Positions 8,536-16,097 of a stretch of DNA of 64,000 nucleotides are shown piece after piece. Made by a program: the position numbers and the translations under genes. How positions within the stretch are numbered: position 1 is the stretch's first letter; each line of letters opens with the position of its first letter. This DNA comes from Clostridium sp. chh4-2 (GTDB lineage: Bacteria; Bacillota; Clostridia; Lachnospirales; Lachnospiraceae): positions 1 to 64,000 of the forward strand of contig NZ_PKUU01000015.1 of NCBI RefSeq assembly GCF_002899675.1. The letters run 5' to 3'. The notes under the pieces were generated by a model. It did no database searches and had not been told where the DNA came from. It saw only the letters and a program-made list of their open reading frames with translations.

Positions 8536-9933
8536 ATGAAATACGCAGACAACAAAGTATCAGATGTTAATATCGCCTATATCGGCGGAGGATCAAGAGG
8601 CTGGGCATGGACCTTTATGACTGACTTATCCATGGATGATTCTTTAAGCGGCACCATCCGTTTATACGACATTGACCCGGAAGCTGCAAAGCACAATGAA
8701 ACCATCGGCAATGCCCTGACAGCCAGAGAAGATACCACCGGAAAATGGAACTATACCACATGTGATACCATCAAAGAAGCGTTAACAGGCGTGGATTTTG
8801 TTGTAATCTCCATCCTTCCCGGAACATTTGACGAGATGGCTTCCGATGTACATCTGCCTGAACGCCTTGGCATCTATCAGTCCGTAGGCGATACCGCAGG
8901 CCCCGGCGGAATCATCCGCGCACTCCGCACCATCCCGATGTTTATAGACATCGCAAATGCGATTAAAGAGTATTCACCGGAAGCATGGGTTATCAACTAT
9001 ACAAACCCAATGACCTTATGCGTGAAGACGTTATACCATGTATTCCCTCAGATCAAAGCTTTCGGCTGCTGCCATGAAGTATTCGGAACACAGAAAGTTT
9101 TAAAAGGCATCTGCGAAGAGACATTTGGTTTAAAAGACGTAAACCGCGCTGATATCTTTGTAAATGTTCTGGGCATCAACCATTTCACCTGGTTTGATCA
9201 GGCGTCTTACAAGGGAATTGACTTATTTCCAGTGTACAAAGAATACATAGACAGCCATTATGAAGAGGGCTATAATGAGGCTGATAAAAACTGGGCAAAC
9301 AGCAGCTTCAACTGCGCACACCGCGTTAAATTCGATCTGTTCCGCCGCTATGGCCTGATCGCAGCTGCCGGAGACAGACATCTGGCCGAGTTCATGCCCG
9401 GAGATGAATACCTGAAAGATCCTGAGACAGTGGAAAGCTGGAAATTCGGCTTAACCACAGTTGATTGGAGAAAGAACGACTTACAGAAACGTCTTGCCAA
9501 GAGCGCGCGCCTTGTAAACGGAGAAGAACAGATTGAGCTGAAACCTTCAGGAGAAGAGGGAATCCTGTTAATCAAAGCGCTTTGCGGCCTTACCCGCGTT
9601 GTCAGCAATGTCAACATCCCTAACGTCGGACTTCAGATTCCTAATCTCCCATCCGGCGCAGTTGTGGAAACAAACGCCGTATTCAGCCGTAATTCCATCA
9701 AACCTTTGATTGCAGGCGAGATTCCTTCCGACGTCCTGTCTCTCATCACACCTCATGTGGAAAACCACGAGACCGTGCTGAAAGCAGCTTTAACCTGTGA
9801 TAAAGAACTGGTTTACAAAGCATTCTCCAACGATCCTCTTGTAAAGGGACGCGCAAGCGAAGAAGATATCAAAAAACTGGCCGATGAGATGATTCAGAAC
9901 ACCATCAAATATCTGCCGGAAGGCTGGAACTAA
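8536..9933 (+). CDS. GH4 family glycosidase (possibly alpha-galacturonidase-like), paralogue 1
   Basis: NAD- and metal-dependent glycosidase of family GH4, cytoplasmic. With the ATG at 8536 (MKYADNK) the protein has 465 residues; a GTG at 8446 would add 30 residues without family similarity. Visible motifs are the dinucleotide loop GGGSRGWAW near residue 16, an INYTNPMTLC segment, the metal-site motif GCCHEVFG, and the NHFTWF segment. I associate a CHE-type motif in GH4 with the LplD/alpha-galacturonidase branch rather than with the phospho-glycosidases. That substrate call is inference. A close paralogue lies at 26039-27466. An amidohydrolase gene follows after 39 bp, probably co-transcribed. 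Confidence 0.93.
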   Translation: MKYADNKVSDVNIAYIGGGSRGWAWTFMTDLSMDDSLSGTIRLYDIDPEAAKHNETIGNALTAREDTTGKWNYTTCDTIKEALTGVDFVVISILPGTFDEMASDVHLPERLGIYQSVGDTAGPGGIIRALRTIPMFIDIANAIKEYSPEAWVINYTNPMTLCVKTLYHVFPQIKAFGCCHEVFGTQKVLKGICEETFGLKDVNRADIFVNVLGINHFTWFDQASYKGIDLFPVYKEYIDSHYEEGYNEADKNWANSSFNCAHRVKFDLFRRYGLIAAAGDRHLAEFMPGDEYLKDPETVESWKFGLTTVDWRKNDLQKRLAKSARLVNGEEQIELKPSGEEGILLIKALCGLTRVVSNVNIPNVGLQIPNLPSGAVVETNAVFSRNSIKPLIAGEIPSDVLSLITPHVENHETVLKAALTCDKELVYKAFSNDPLVKGRASEEDIKKLADEMIQNTIKYLPEGWN

Positions 9934-9972
9934 TTATCACGCTCAGCTATTCTTATTCGCGGGGATCATTTT

Positions 9973-10878
9973 ATGAAAATAATAGACGCACATGCACATG
10001 TCGTGCAGTATATTGCAGGCACCGGCTCCCAGGGGGAGCTTAGAGCCTGCGGCGGCGGACGGGCCGTCTATGCCACAGGAGAATCCTTTCCCATGATTCC
10101 TCCTGAAATCGGCGAATATGACGCCACGCCGGAAGCTCTTTTAAAGGTTATGGACGCTCATCACGTGGAAAAAGCCGTCCTTTTACAGGGAAATTACTTT
10201 GGTTTCCAAAATCTTTATACCTATGAAGCCATGCAGAAATATCCGGACCGTTTCACAGGCGCCGCCACCTATGACCCCTTCTGTGGAGAAAAGGAACGCA
10301 TCCGTGAACACCTCTTCGGAGAACTGGGCTTTAAGATCATAAAATTTGAGGTCAGCAATGGTTCCGGTCTTATGAGCTATCACCCCACCGTAGACCTGGA
10401 CGGAGATCTCATGCACGATGTTTACAGCCACGCAGCCAAAAACGGCCTGACCTTTGTCATCGATATCGGCCGACCCAGAAATAACTGCTGGCAGGTGGAC
10501 GCTTTAAGGCAGGCGGTTTTAAGGTATCCTGAGATGAAATTCGTCATCTGTCATCTTCTGGCTCCCCAGCTGGAGGATGATGATCTGTTAAAGCGTTCAT
10601 TGGAAAAACTGGCGCTTCCGAATGTCTGGTTTGATATTGCGGCGCTTTGCTTAAACAGCAAACCGGAGACATATCCATATCCGACGGCTAGGAAATATGT
10701 CCGGTACGGACTGGATATCGCTGGTTCAGACCGGCTCATGTGGGGAAGCGATATGCCTTCCGCAATGACGCGGGACAGTTATCAGCATTTTATTGAGTTT
10801 GTTTCCGGGAATGAGATGGTTAGTGAGGAAGAGAAACAGAAGATATTTTATGATAACGCGGCGGGCGTCTACTTTTAA
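9973..10878 (+). CDS. Amidohydrolase_2 family metal-dependent hydrolase
   Basis: TIM-barrel hydrolase or decarboxylase of the ACMSD-like amidohydrolase group, 301 residues, cytoplasmic. The N-terminal metal motif is intact (DAHAHV at residues 4-9). A further histidine is seen in the ICHL segment in the second half, and the catalytic aspartate in WGSDMPSAM near the C-terminus. It follows the GH4 gene by 39 bp and is probably in the same operon, so it may act on a sugar-acid or lactone product. That role is inferred only. A strong hairpin just downstream (10900-10929) may end the transcript. Confidence 0.88.
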   Translation: MKIIDAHAHVVQYIAGTGSQGELRACGGGRAVYATGESFPMIPPEIGEYDATPEALLKVMDAHHVEKAVLLQGNYFGFQNLYTYEAMQKYPDRFTGAATYDPFCGEKERIREHLFGELGFKIIKFEVSNGSGLMSYHPTVDLDGDLMHDVYSHAAKNGLTFVIDIGRPRNNCWQVDALRQAVLRYPEMKFVICHLLAPQLEDDDLLKRSLEKLALPNVWFDIAALCLNSKPETYPYPTARKYVRYGLDIAGSDRLMWGSDMPSAMTRDSYQHFIEFVSGNEMVSEEEKQKIFYDNAAGVYF

Positions 10879-10888
10879 TATGGAATTT

Positions 10889-10938
10889 TTTACATCAAGC
10901 GTGAAGGCATTTTTGAAAATGCCTTCACGTTTTACTTT
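10889..10938 (+). terminator. Perfect 14-bp hairpin built from a 42-bp repeat unit; likely terminator
   Basis: Arms 10900-10913 and 10916-10929 are exact complements, leaving a 2-nt gap, and are followed by TTTTACTTT. It lies 21 bp after the amidohydrolase stop. The sequence also matches the 42-bp repeats at 221-346 (TTTACAT, GAAGGC, TTTT.GAAAA, GCCTTCAC), so the terminator function appears to be supplied by a dispersed repeat. Confidence 0.6.
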
Positions 10939-11005
10939 AATTTTTATCTCTTCTGGCCGCCTTCCGAAAAGGCCAGGCCGCCAAGCGTAACTTTCTCCAA
11001 TTAAA

Positions 11006-11977
11006 TCAAACAAAATCCTTCAGGTACCCTCGAAATTCCTTGTCTTCCGGATTTACCTGAAACACATAATTCATTTTTCCAATCAGCCTCAGCCTATACT
11101 TCTCAATTCCCGCATCCCCCAACTCCAAATATTTCTTATCTCCAATTCTCTCCAAATGCCCCAAAATCCCATATTTCTTACAATAATATATTTCTTGTTT
11201 TAATTTCCTTCTATACTCTTTTGACACCTGCGGCTTACAGTTCACTACCACCCCGGTCACGTTCTGCTGCCTGTTTCTGGTGATAATCCTGGTCTTTTTA
11301 TGGTTCAGGCAAAATCCCATGTGATTAAGAAATGCTCCGGCCTTCCGTTTCACCATATCCGCATCGAAATCCCCTGAAAATGTCATATCATCACAATATC
11401 TGCTGTAAGCAATTCCCCGCTCCTCGCACCACTTCCCCATGGATTCATCAAACGGTTTCATAACCAAATTGGAAATGGCCGGAGAAGTCGGCGCGCCCTG
11501 GGGCAGATAATCGTAATAGCAGCACAGATACGTCAGCAAAGTGCCCACAGAAGGAGGAAAATATTTTCCCGGAAACGCGCTCTGCAAAACCTGGCTAAAT
11601 AGAATATTTTGAAAAAAATTCTCCATATCCAGTTTTAGTATCTTCTCTTTTCCCACATGCGGCGCCGCATTATCCTTCAGGCTTGCGCCCTTATGATAAG
11701 CCATGGCATACTTGGAAATGGGACGTTCTTCCAGAACATTGTGCAGAATCTGCCGCTGGATTCCCTTTAAAAGTGGGTCCGGAACCAACAAAAGGCGTTC
11801 CTTTCCATTTTTCTTTTTAATAACCGCCGTATGGTAATGTTCTTCCACATGATTGCTGACAGCATAAAGGCAGGCCAGCTTCTTGTCATCTGTCCACCCG
11901 TCTTTTCCAACGAGTTCCAGCGACAATAGAAACTGCCTGCACTGTTCTTCTGTACAATATTTCCATAAATCCGACAT
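11006..11977 (-). CDS. Retron reverse transcriptase
   Basis: RNA-directed DNA polymerase of the retron class, 323 residues. Two features are diagnostic of retron RTs: NAAPH at residues 103-107 (the NAxxH motif) and VTG at 240-242. The polymerase core is complete, with KLDMENFF carrying the first catalytic Asp (117), LPQGAPTSP at 158-166, and YCDD at 194-197 supplying the other two Asp. The second position of YCDD is Cys rather than the usual Ala. AGGAGG lies about 11 nt before the ATG. An msr-msd RNA gene lies directly upstream (12004-12205). Known retrons make a branched RNA-DNA and act in phage defence with an effector; no effector gene is recognisable beside it. Confidence 0.92.
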   Translation of the reverse strand: MSDLWKYCTEEQCRQFLLSLELVGKDGWTDDKKLACLYAVSNHVEEHYHTAVIKKKNGKERLLLVPDPLLKGIQRQILHNVLEERPISKYAMAYHKGASLKDNAAPHVGKEKILKLDMENFFQNILFSQVLQSAFPGKYFPPSVGTLLTYLCCYYDYLPQGAPTSPAISNLVMKPFDESMGKWCEERGIAYSRYCDDMTFSGDFDADMVKRKAGAFLNHMGFCLNHKKTRIITRNRQQNVTGVVVNCKPQVSKEYRRKLKQEIYYCKKYGILGHLERIGDKKYLELGDAGIEKYRLRLIGKMNYVFQVNPEDKEFRGYLKDFV

Positions 11978-12003
11978 TTAACCCCAATGCCTCCTGTAAT
12001 ATA

Positions 12004-12205
12004 AATACAGCAGGCGCAATACTGAAAAAGAAGATACTGTATATGCGGAGATGTACAAGCCGTAGGCGTAAGCACACCATAGTGTGCAGATGTACTTCGC
12101 AGCATATACAGACTTTGTTCCGAATATCATGTTCCCGGCGGCGACTCGCCGCCGGGCCGGTAATCCTTTCAGTCAAACCGGTTACACTATTGCTCCTGCT
12201 GTTTT
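12004..12205 (-). ncRNA. Retron msr-msd non-coding RNA
   Basis: Directly upstream of the reverse transcriptase, in the same orientation. The a1 strand (12205-12185) and a2 strand (12024-12004) pair at 18 of 21 positions, closing the RNA as in known retrons. Between them the msr part has a CCGGT/ACCGG stem and a GC-rich hairpin at 12134-12156. The msd part is a long stem closed by GCATATACAG at 12102-12111 (its partner is 12037-12046), with an inner GTACA/TGTAC pairing and a GCACAC/GTGTGC hairpin. Order a1-msr-msd-a2-RT is canonical. Exact ends and the branching guanosine cannot be fixed by eye. Confidence 0.85.
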
Positions 12206-12212
12206 ACATTTC

Positions 12213-12241
12213 TATTAAATTTTCTTTCTGTCTCAGCTCAA
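12213..12241 (-). promoter_or_regulatory. Putative retron promoter
   Basis: On the minus strand TTGAGC (12241-12236) and TTAATA (12218-12213) are 17 bp apart. The predicted transcription start, near 12206, falls exactly at the beginning of the a1 segment. The boxes are weak matches; the coincidence with a1 is the main support. Confidence 0.45.
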
Positions 12242-12242
12242 A

Positions 12243-13304
12243 CTAGTTCACTCTTGCTCCTGATGCATTTACATAATAGCCGTCCGGTGTCTGGCAGTTG
12301 GCATACATCGCACCGCTGCGGTCCATGTAATACCAGTTTCCGTTAATATGCTGCCATCCGGTCAGCATCACTCCGCTGCCGTCCAGATAATACCAGTTGT
12401 TGTTGATATACTGCCATCCGGTCAGCATCGCTCCGCTGTTGCTTAAATAATACCAGTTATTGCCGATATTCTGCCATCCGGTCAGCATATAACCTTCCCA
12501 GTTGAAATAGTACCATGCATTGTTGATCTGTTTCCATTCGTTCTTTGGATAACCGCCTCCGGCATATTCATACCACCAGCCGCGCTGATTCTGCCGCCAG
12601 TTTCCGTTTCCGCTGTAATATCTCACATTGTCTTCATCAATATGATAGTCGTCGGAAAAATCTGTCCATTCACCGGCTCTGTTATTATAATCAGAGATCG
12701 CACGAACCTTAAATGCATAGCTTCCTTCTCTTGTGAGATAACTTGCCAAATCATAAGAAGTATTGGTGGTAGAAAATGTTTCAATTGATCTCTCATCCCT
12801 GTAGAGACGGACTTCATAGCTCTTCGCGCCTTCCATACGGTCCCATACCGCTGTAGTTCCAACCCACTCGATGTTTTCCACTTCACTCAGCTTTCCGCCG
12901 ATCCTCTTCAGATATACGGTGAGCTCCATGGTAGCTCCGTCGTCATAGATCTTCGCCTTGTTGAATTCTGCGCTGCAGCCAGATAATGAAAAATGGCTCT
13001 TAGAGGTATAAGAGAATTTATAGCCATCCTTTGCAGTAAGATCAACTCTGACGGTAGGACGGTCGCCTACGCTCCATGTATCCACATCATTTGTGTATTC
13101 TGCATTATCGATGTAGAATTCATTACTGCCGGTTGTAGCCTTAACGTCTCCGACTGAATCCCCCGACTTGGGTTCTTCACCATAAGAAAATGAAACCGTT
13201 ACCTTGTCGATCTTCGTATCCGCAGCAAAAACCGTCATCCCCATACCAACTGTCATAACCGCCGCCATAGCGACACATATCCAATTTTTCCAACATTTCT
13301 TCAT
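12243..13304 (-). CDS. Secreted cell-wall-binding repeat protein with fibronectin-like domain
   Basis: Exported surface protein of about 353 residues. The start at 13304 (MKKCWKN) follows a GGAGG and gives a signal peptide with hydrophobic core and AFA-type cleavage near residue 27. The first third is an unrecognised beta-rich domain. Next comes a fibronectin type III-like segment (WVGTTAVWDRMEGAKSYEVR, then YAFKVRAIS). The C-terminal third has about five choline/glucan-binding type repeats of roughly 20 residues (TGWQ.I...WYYL..SG.M). Such repeats attach proteins to teichoic acids or glucans. No catalytic domain is seen; an adhesin or envelope-accessory role is likely. The retron promoter begins almost at its stop codon. 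Confidence 0.88.
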   Translation of the reverse strand: MKKCWKNWICVAMAAVMTVGMGMTVFAADTKIDKVTVSFSYGEEPKSGDSVGDVKATTGSNEFYIDNAEYTNDVDTWSVGDRPTVRVDLTAKDGYKFSYTSKSHFSLSGCSAEFNKAKIYDDGATMELTVYLKRIGGKLSEVENIEWVGTTAVWDRMEGAKSYEVRLYRDERSIETFSTTNTSYDLASYLTREGSYAFKVRAISDYNNRAGEWTDFSDDYHIDEDNVRYYSGNGNWRQNQRGWWYEYAGGGYPKNEWKQINNAWYYFNWEGYMLTGWQNIGNNWYYLSNSGAMLTGWQYINNNWYYLDGSGVMLTGWQHINGNWYYMDRSGAMYANCQTPDGYYVNASGARVN

Positions 13305-13435
13305 ATCACTGCCTCCTCCATCCAATTATTTTTTACTACAGGATAATTAATTTATCAACTTAATTCTTACGAATTATCTATTTATATTGTAGTATAAGAA
13401 ACAGTTTCATTCAATTTCTTTATTATTAACAAATA

Positions 13436-14344
13436 TTACGATTTATTAACAAGATATGAACAAATATTGTCTAACACTTTTCTGCTCAGCAGTTCAAATG
13501 CCTGTTTTGTCCTTCCGGCCGACATTTTAATGCAGACAACATTGGACTGGTTGACTAAAATGCCGTCGGGATCGCCGATTGCGCCCTCTGTATCACAGCA
13601 ATAATAATTGTCTGACGATTCCAGCCATTTTTTCAATGCGGGCAGATCGGATGCCGGGCCGATGGAAGTATTGAACAGAATCTTATGATTTCCCAGCAGA
13701 TTGAATTCCTCTTCATGAAGTAAAATCACATTCTTATTCAGGCAGGCAAATACTACCTGGCTGTCTTTTAAAAGATCATTAAGCGGTTTGAATCCAATTC
13801 CCTGCTCTTCTTTTTCCGGCTTTCTGGTTCTGCTGTAATAAGACACGTCTGATCCCATAAAATGAAGGGCGTCTGCAATCATCCCGCCTGTAACTCCCAT
13901 ACCTATGATACCAACCTTTAAATCCGTAAGTTCCAGCGGCTGATCGCTCCACATCGGAAAGTCGTAGCCGTGAAGCATGCGGACTAATTGGTAAAGCACA
14001 TATTCCACAACTCCTCTGTCGCCGTAATCCCGGATTCCCAACACCGTAATCCCCTTGGTTCTTGCATAAGCGATGTCCACATTGGCGCTTTCCTCCGAAT
14101 AAAGGCTGCAGCACATTCCCACATACTTGATATTGGGACAATGTTCAAATACATACTTGTCAATTCTGGAAGTATAACTGAGCAGCACCCCGTCCGCATC
14201 CCCGATCCGTCGCACGATCTCATCGTCGCCGGATGGAACATCGTCGAACATGACGATCTCATCCGCATACTGTTTTAATTCTTCTACTCCCCATTCCACC
14301 AGACTTACCGGTTCAATGGCCACTAATTTTTTAAAACGTTCCAT
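13436..14344 (-). CDS. 2-hydroxyacid dehydrogenase homologue with altered active site
   Basis: Member of the D-isomer-specific 2-hydroxyacid dehydrogenase family, about 302 residues. I use the ATG at 14344 because GGAGA is 7 nt upstream; a GTG at 14350 is in frame. The Rossmann NAD site is present (VGIIGMGVTGG). The usual catalytic arginine in the N.aRG segment is replaced (NTSIGPASD). The catalytic histidine position of the TPH.AG.T segment reads IKMSAGRT. By sequence it may be non-catalytic or have a changed reaction. It is last in an operon with an aspartate-dehydrogenase-like gene and an EamA transporter. Confidence 0.85.
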   Translation of the reverse strand: MERFKKLVAIEPVSLVEWGVEELKQYADEIVMFDDVPSGDDEIVRRIGDADGVLLSYTSRIDKYVFEHCPNIKYVGMCCSLYSEESANVDIAYARTKGITVLGIRDYGDRGVVEYVLYQLVRMLHGYDFPMWSDQPLELTDLKVGIIGMGVTGGMIADALHFMGSDVSYYSRTRKPEKEEQGIGFKPLNDLLKDSQVVFACLNKNVILLHEEEFNLLGNHKILFNTSIGPASDLPALKKWLESSDNYYCCDTEGAIGDPDGILVNQSNVVCIKMSAGRTKQAFELLSRKVLDNICSYLVNKS

Positions 14345-14393
14345 ATTCACGTCTCCTTCTCTTACTCTGCCGGTCAGGCACTCATTTTAATCC

Positions 14394-15179
14394 TTAGAAC
14401 ATAATAGGGGATACCAGGTTGCGAAGCAGAGCCACAAGGCTCCATCCTGCGATCTCGCTGGTGCCGGAATAGATATCCACAACCGCTTTGATTCCCTCGA
14501 TCTCAGCTGTGATCTTATGGTCGTCTCCCACCATTCCCGGAACGCTGTAAATATTCACACTTGTTTTCTCAGCTCCGGCTGTTGCAAGAGCGGTCGCAAC
14601 TGCTACATTTACCTTTGTAGGAAGCAGGCTGATGGCTTTTTTCGCATTGCCTTCAAAAACATGTGAAGTTTCACTGTCGCTCATCAGATGCTCTTCGAAT
14701 AAAGGCGTTCCCTTCAGGGAAGCAGGCCCTTTTCTGGTTTCAATTCCGGAAGTCACCGCTCCCATCAGAGAAACGGTCCGTAGCACATCAAATCCTCCGA
14801 TTGCGCCCGATGCTATATGTACCTTTGTTCCGTGCTGTCCGGCAGTTTTAATGACCCGCTCATACAATTCCTGATCCGCAAACGCTCCGATGGAAAGTAC
14901 CGCGAAATTACATCCATTTGATAAAATGGTTTCGGCATAATCCCTTACCGCCTGTCCGGAAGCGGCTTCCGCAATGTAGTCCGGTTTCTGCTCCAGCAGT
15001 TCTTCTATGGTGTCATACGCCCTGCATCCCGCCTTTTTAGCCAGCGCCTCGGACGCCTCCCGGCTTCTTCCAAGCACGCCCACCAGCTCATATTCTTCCA
15101 GCAGCCCCTTGTTATATGCGTCCACAACAATATTGGACAGATAGCCGCATCCTAAAATTCCCAATCGTAATTTTCCCAT
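14394..15179 (-). CDS. L-aspartate dehydrogenase-like oxidoreductase (NadX/DUF108 family)
   Basis: NAD(P)-dependent amino-acid dehydrogenase-like protein, 261 residues, cytoplasmic. It has an N-terminal Rossmann motif (LGILGCGYLSN), a central HIASGAIGGFDVLR segment and an ETRKGPASL segment typical of the aspartate dehydrogenase family, which makes iminoaspartate for NAD synthesis or degrades aspartate. There are no nadA or nadC genes nearby, so a role in NAD synthesis is not supported. With the adjacent 2-hydroxyacid dehydrogenase homologue and EamA exporter it may metabolise or protect against an amino-acid-derived compound; this is inference. Confidence 0.82.
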   Translation of the reverse strand: MGKLRLGILGCGYLSNIVVDAYNKGLLEEYELVGVLGRSREASEALAKKAGCRAYDTIEELLEQKPDYIAEAASGQAVRDYAETILSNGCNFAVLSIGAFADQELYERVIKTAGQHGTKVHIASGAIGGFDVLRTVSLMGAVTSGIETRKGPASLKGTPLFEEHLMSDSETSHVFEGNAKKAISLLPTKVNVAVATALATAGAEKTSVNIYSVPGMVGDDHKITAEIEGIKAVVDIYSGTSEIAGWSLVALLRNLVSPIMF

Positions 15180-15185
15180 GTAAAT

Positions 15186-16085
15186 CTACCTCATAATTTC
15201 TTCATACTTTTTTGCTTTCTTCTTTACGTGCAGACCTCCGTTATTATATAAAAACATGATGACTGCCATACCACAGATTATAGCATAGCCGCACCAGCTA
15301 AACCAGTCCGGAACCTGATTAAACAGGAAAAATCCCAAAACTGCGGAAAATATGATCTGCGAGTAGTCGTAAACCGAGATTTCCCTGGCCGGAGCATTGC
15401 AGTAAGCGGCCGTAATTGAAAACTGTCCTCCAGACGCCGCTAAACCGGCCAGAAGCAGCATGCAAAGCTGATAGCCGGACATCGCATGGTAACTGAAAAG
15501 CAGGTACGGAAGCGTCACCAGACAGGAAAAGCCTGAGAAGAAAAATACGATAAACGGCCCTTTTTCCCCTCTCTCTCCCAGAGAGCGCACCAGCGTATAA
15601 GCCGCCCCCGAGCAGAGGCCGCCCAAAAGGCCGATCAGCGACGGCATCAGGTCCATATTGACAAAGGTCGGTTTGATGATAAAAAGGCTTCCGATAAATG
15701 CCCCCGCCACGCAAAGTCCCTGAGTAAGCTTCACCTTTTCTCCCAAGATCAAAAAGCTGAATATAATGGCGAAAAATGGAGACATCTTGCTCAGCATGGA
15801 CGCGTCGGCCAGCACCAGATGGTCCACCGCATAAAAGTTGCAGAGAATGCCGATGGTCCCAAAGGTGGAACGCAGAATCAGTCTGGGAAGATTCGCCTTG
15901 GCATTAGTGATCCAGATATGCTGACGTTTCATCACCGCGATGGCAAAGAAAAATGCCACCAGATTCCTGAAAAAGCTCTTCTGCACCGAAGGCAGTTCCC
16001 CTGCCATGCGCACAAACACATTCATCACCGCAAATGAAAATGCGGATAAAATAATATAGATAATTCCTTTATATTTCCTGTTCAT
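15186..16085 (-). CDS. EamA/DMT family membrane transporter
   Basis: Ten-helix drug/metabolite transporter superfamily protein, 299 residues, made of two EamA repeats (residues about 5-140 and 150-285). The first begins IYIILSAFSFAVMNVFVRM. Members export amino acids, nucleosides or other metabolites; the substrate is unknown. Six bp separate it from the aspartate-dehydrogenase-like gene, and 12 bp from the AIPR gene upstream, so all four genes 13436-17963 could be one transcript. A second EamA protein occurs at 40657-41535. Confidence 0.88.
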   Translation of the reverse strand: MNRKYKGIIYIILSAFSFAVMNVFVRMAGELPSVQKSFFRNLVAFFFAIAVMKRQHIWITNAKANLPRLILRSTFGTIGILCNFYAVDHLVLADASMLSKMSPFFAIIFSFLILGEKVKLTQGLCVAGAFIGSLFIIKPTFVNMDLMPSLIGLLGGLCSGAAYTLVRSLGERGEKGPFIVFFFSGFSCLVTLPYLLFSYHAMSGYQLCMLLLAGLAASGGQFSITAAYCNAPAREISVYDYSQIIFSAVLGFFLFNQVPDWFSWCGYAIICGMAVIMFLYNNGGLHVKKKAKKYEEIMR

Positions 16086-16097
16086 TATGTCCGTCCT

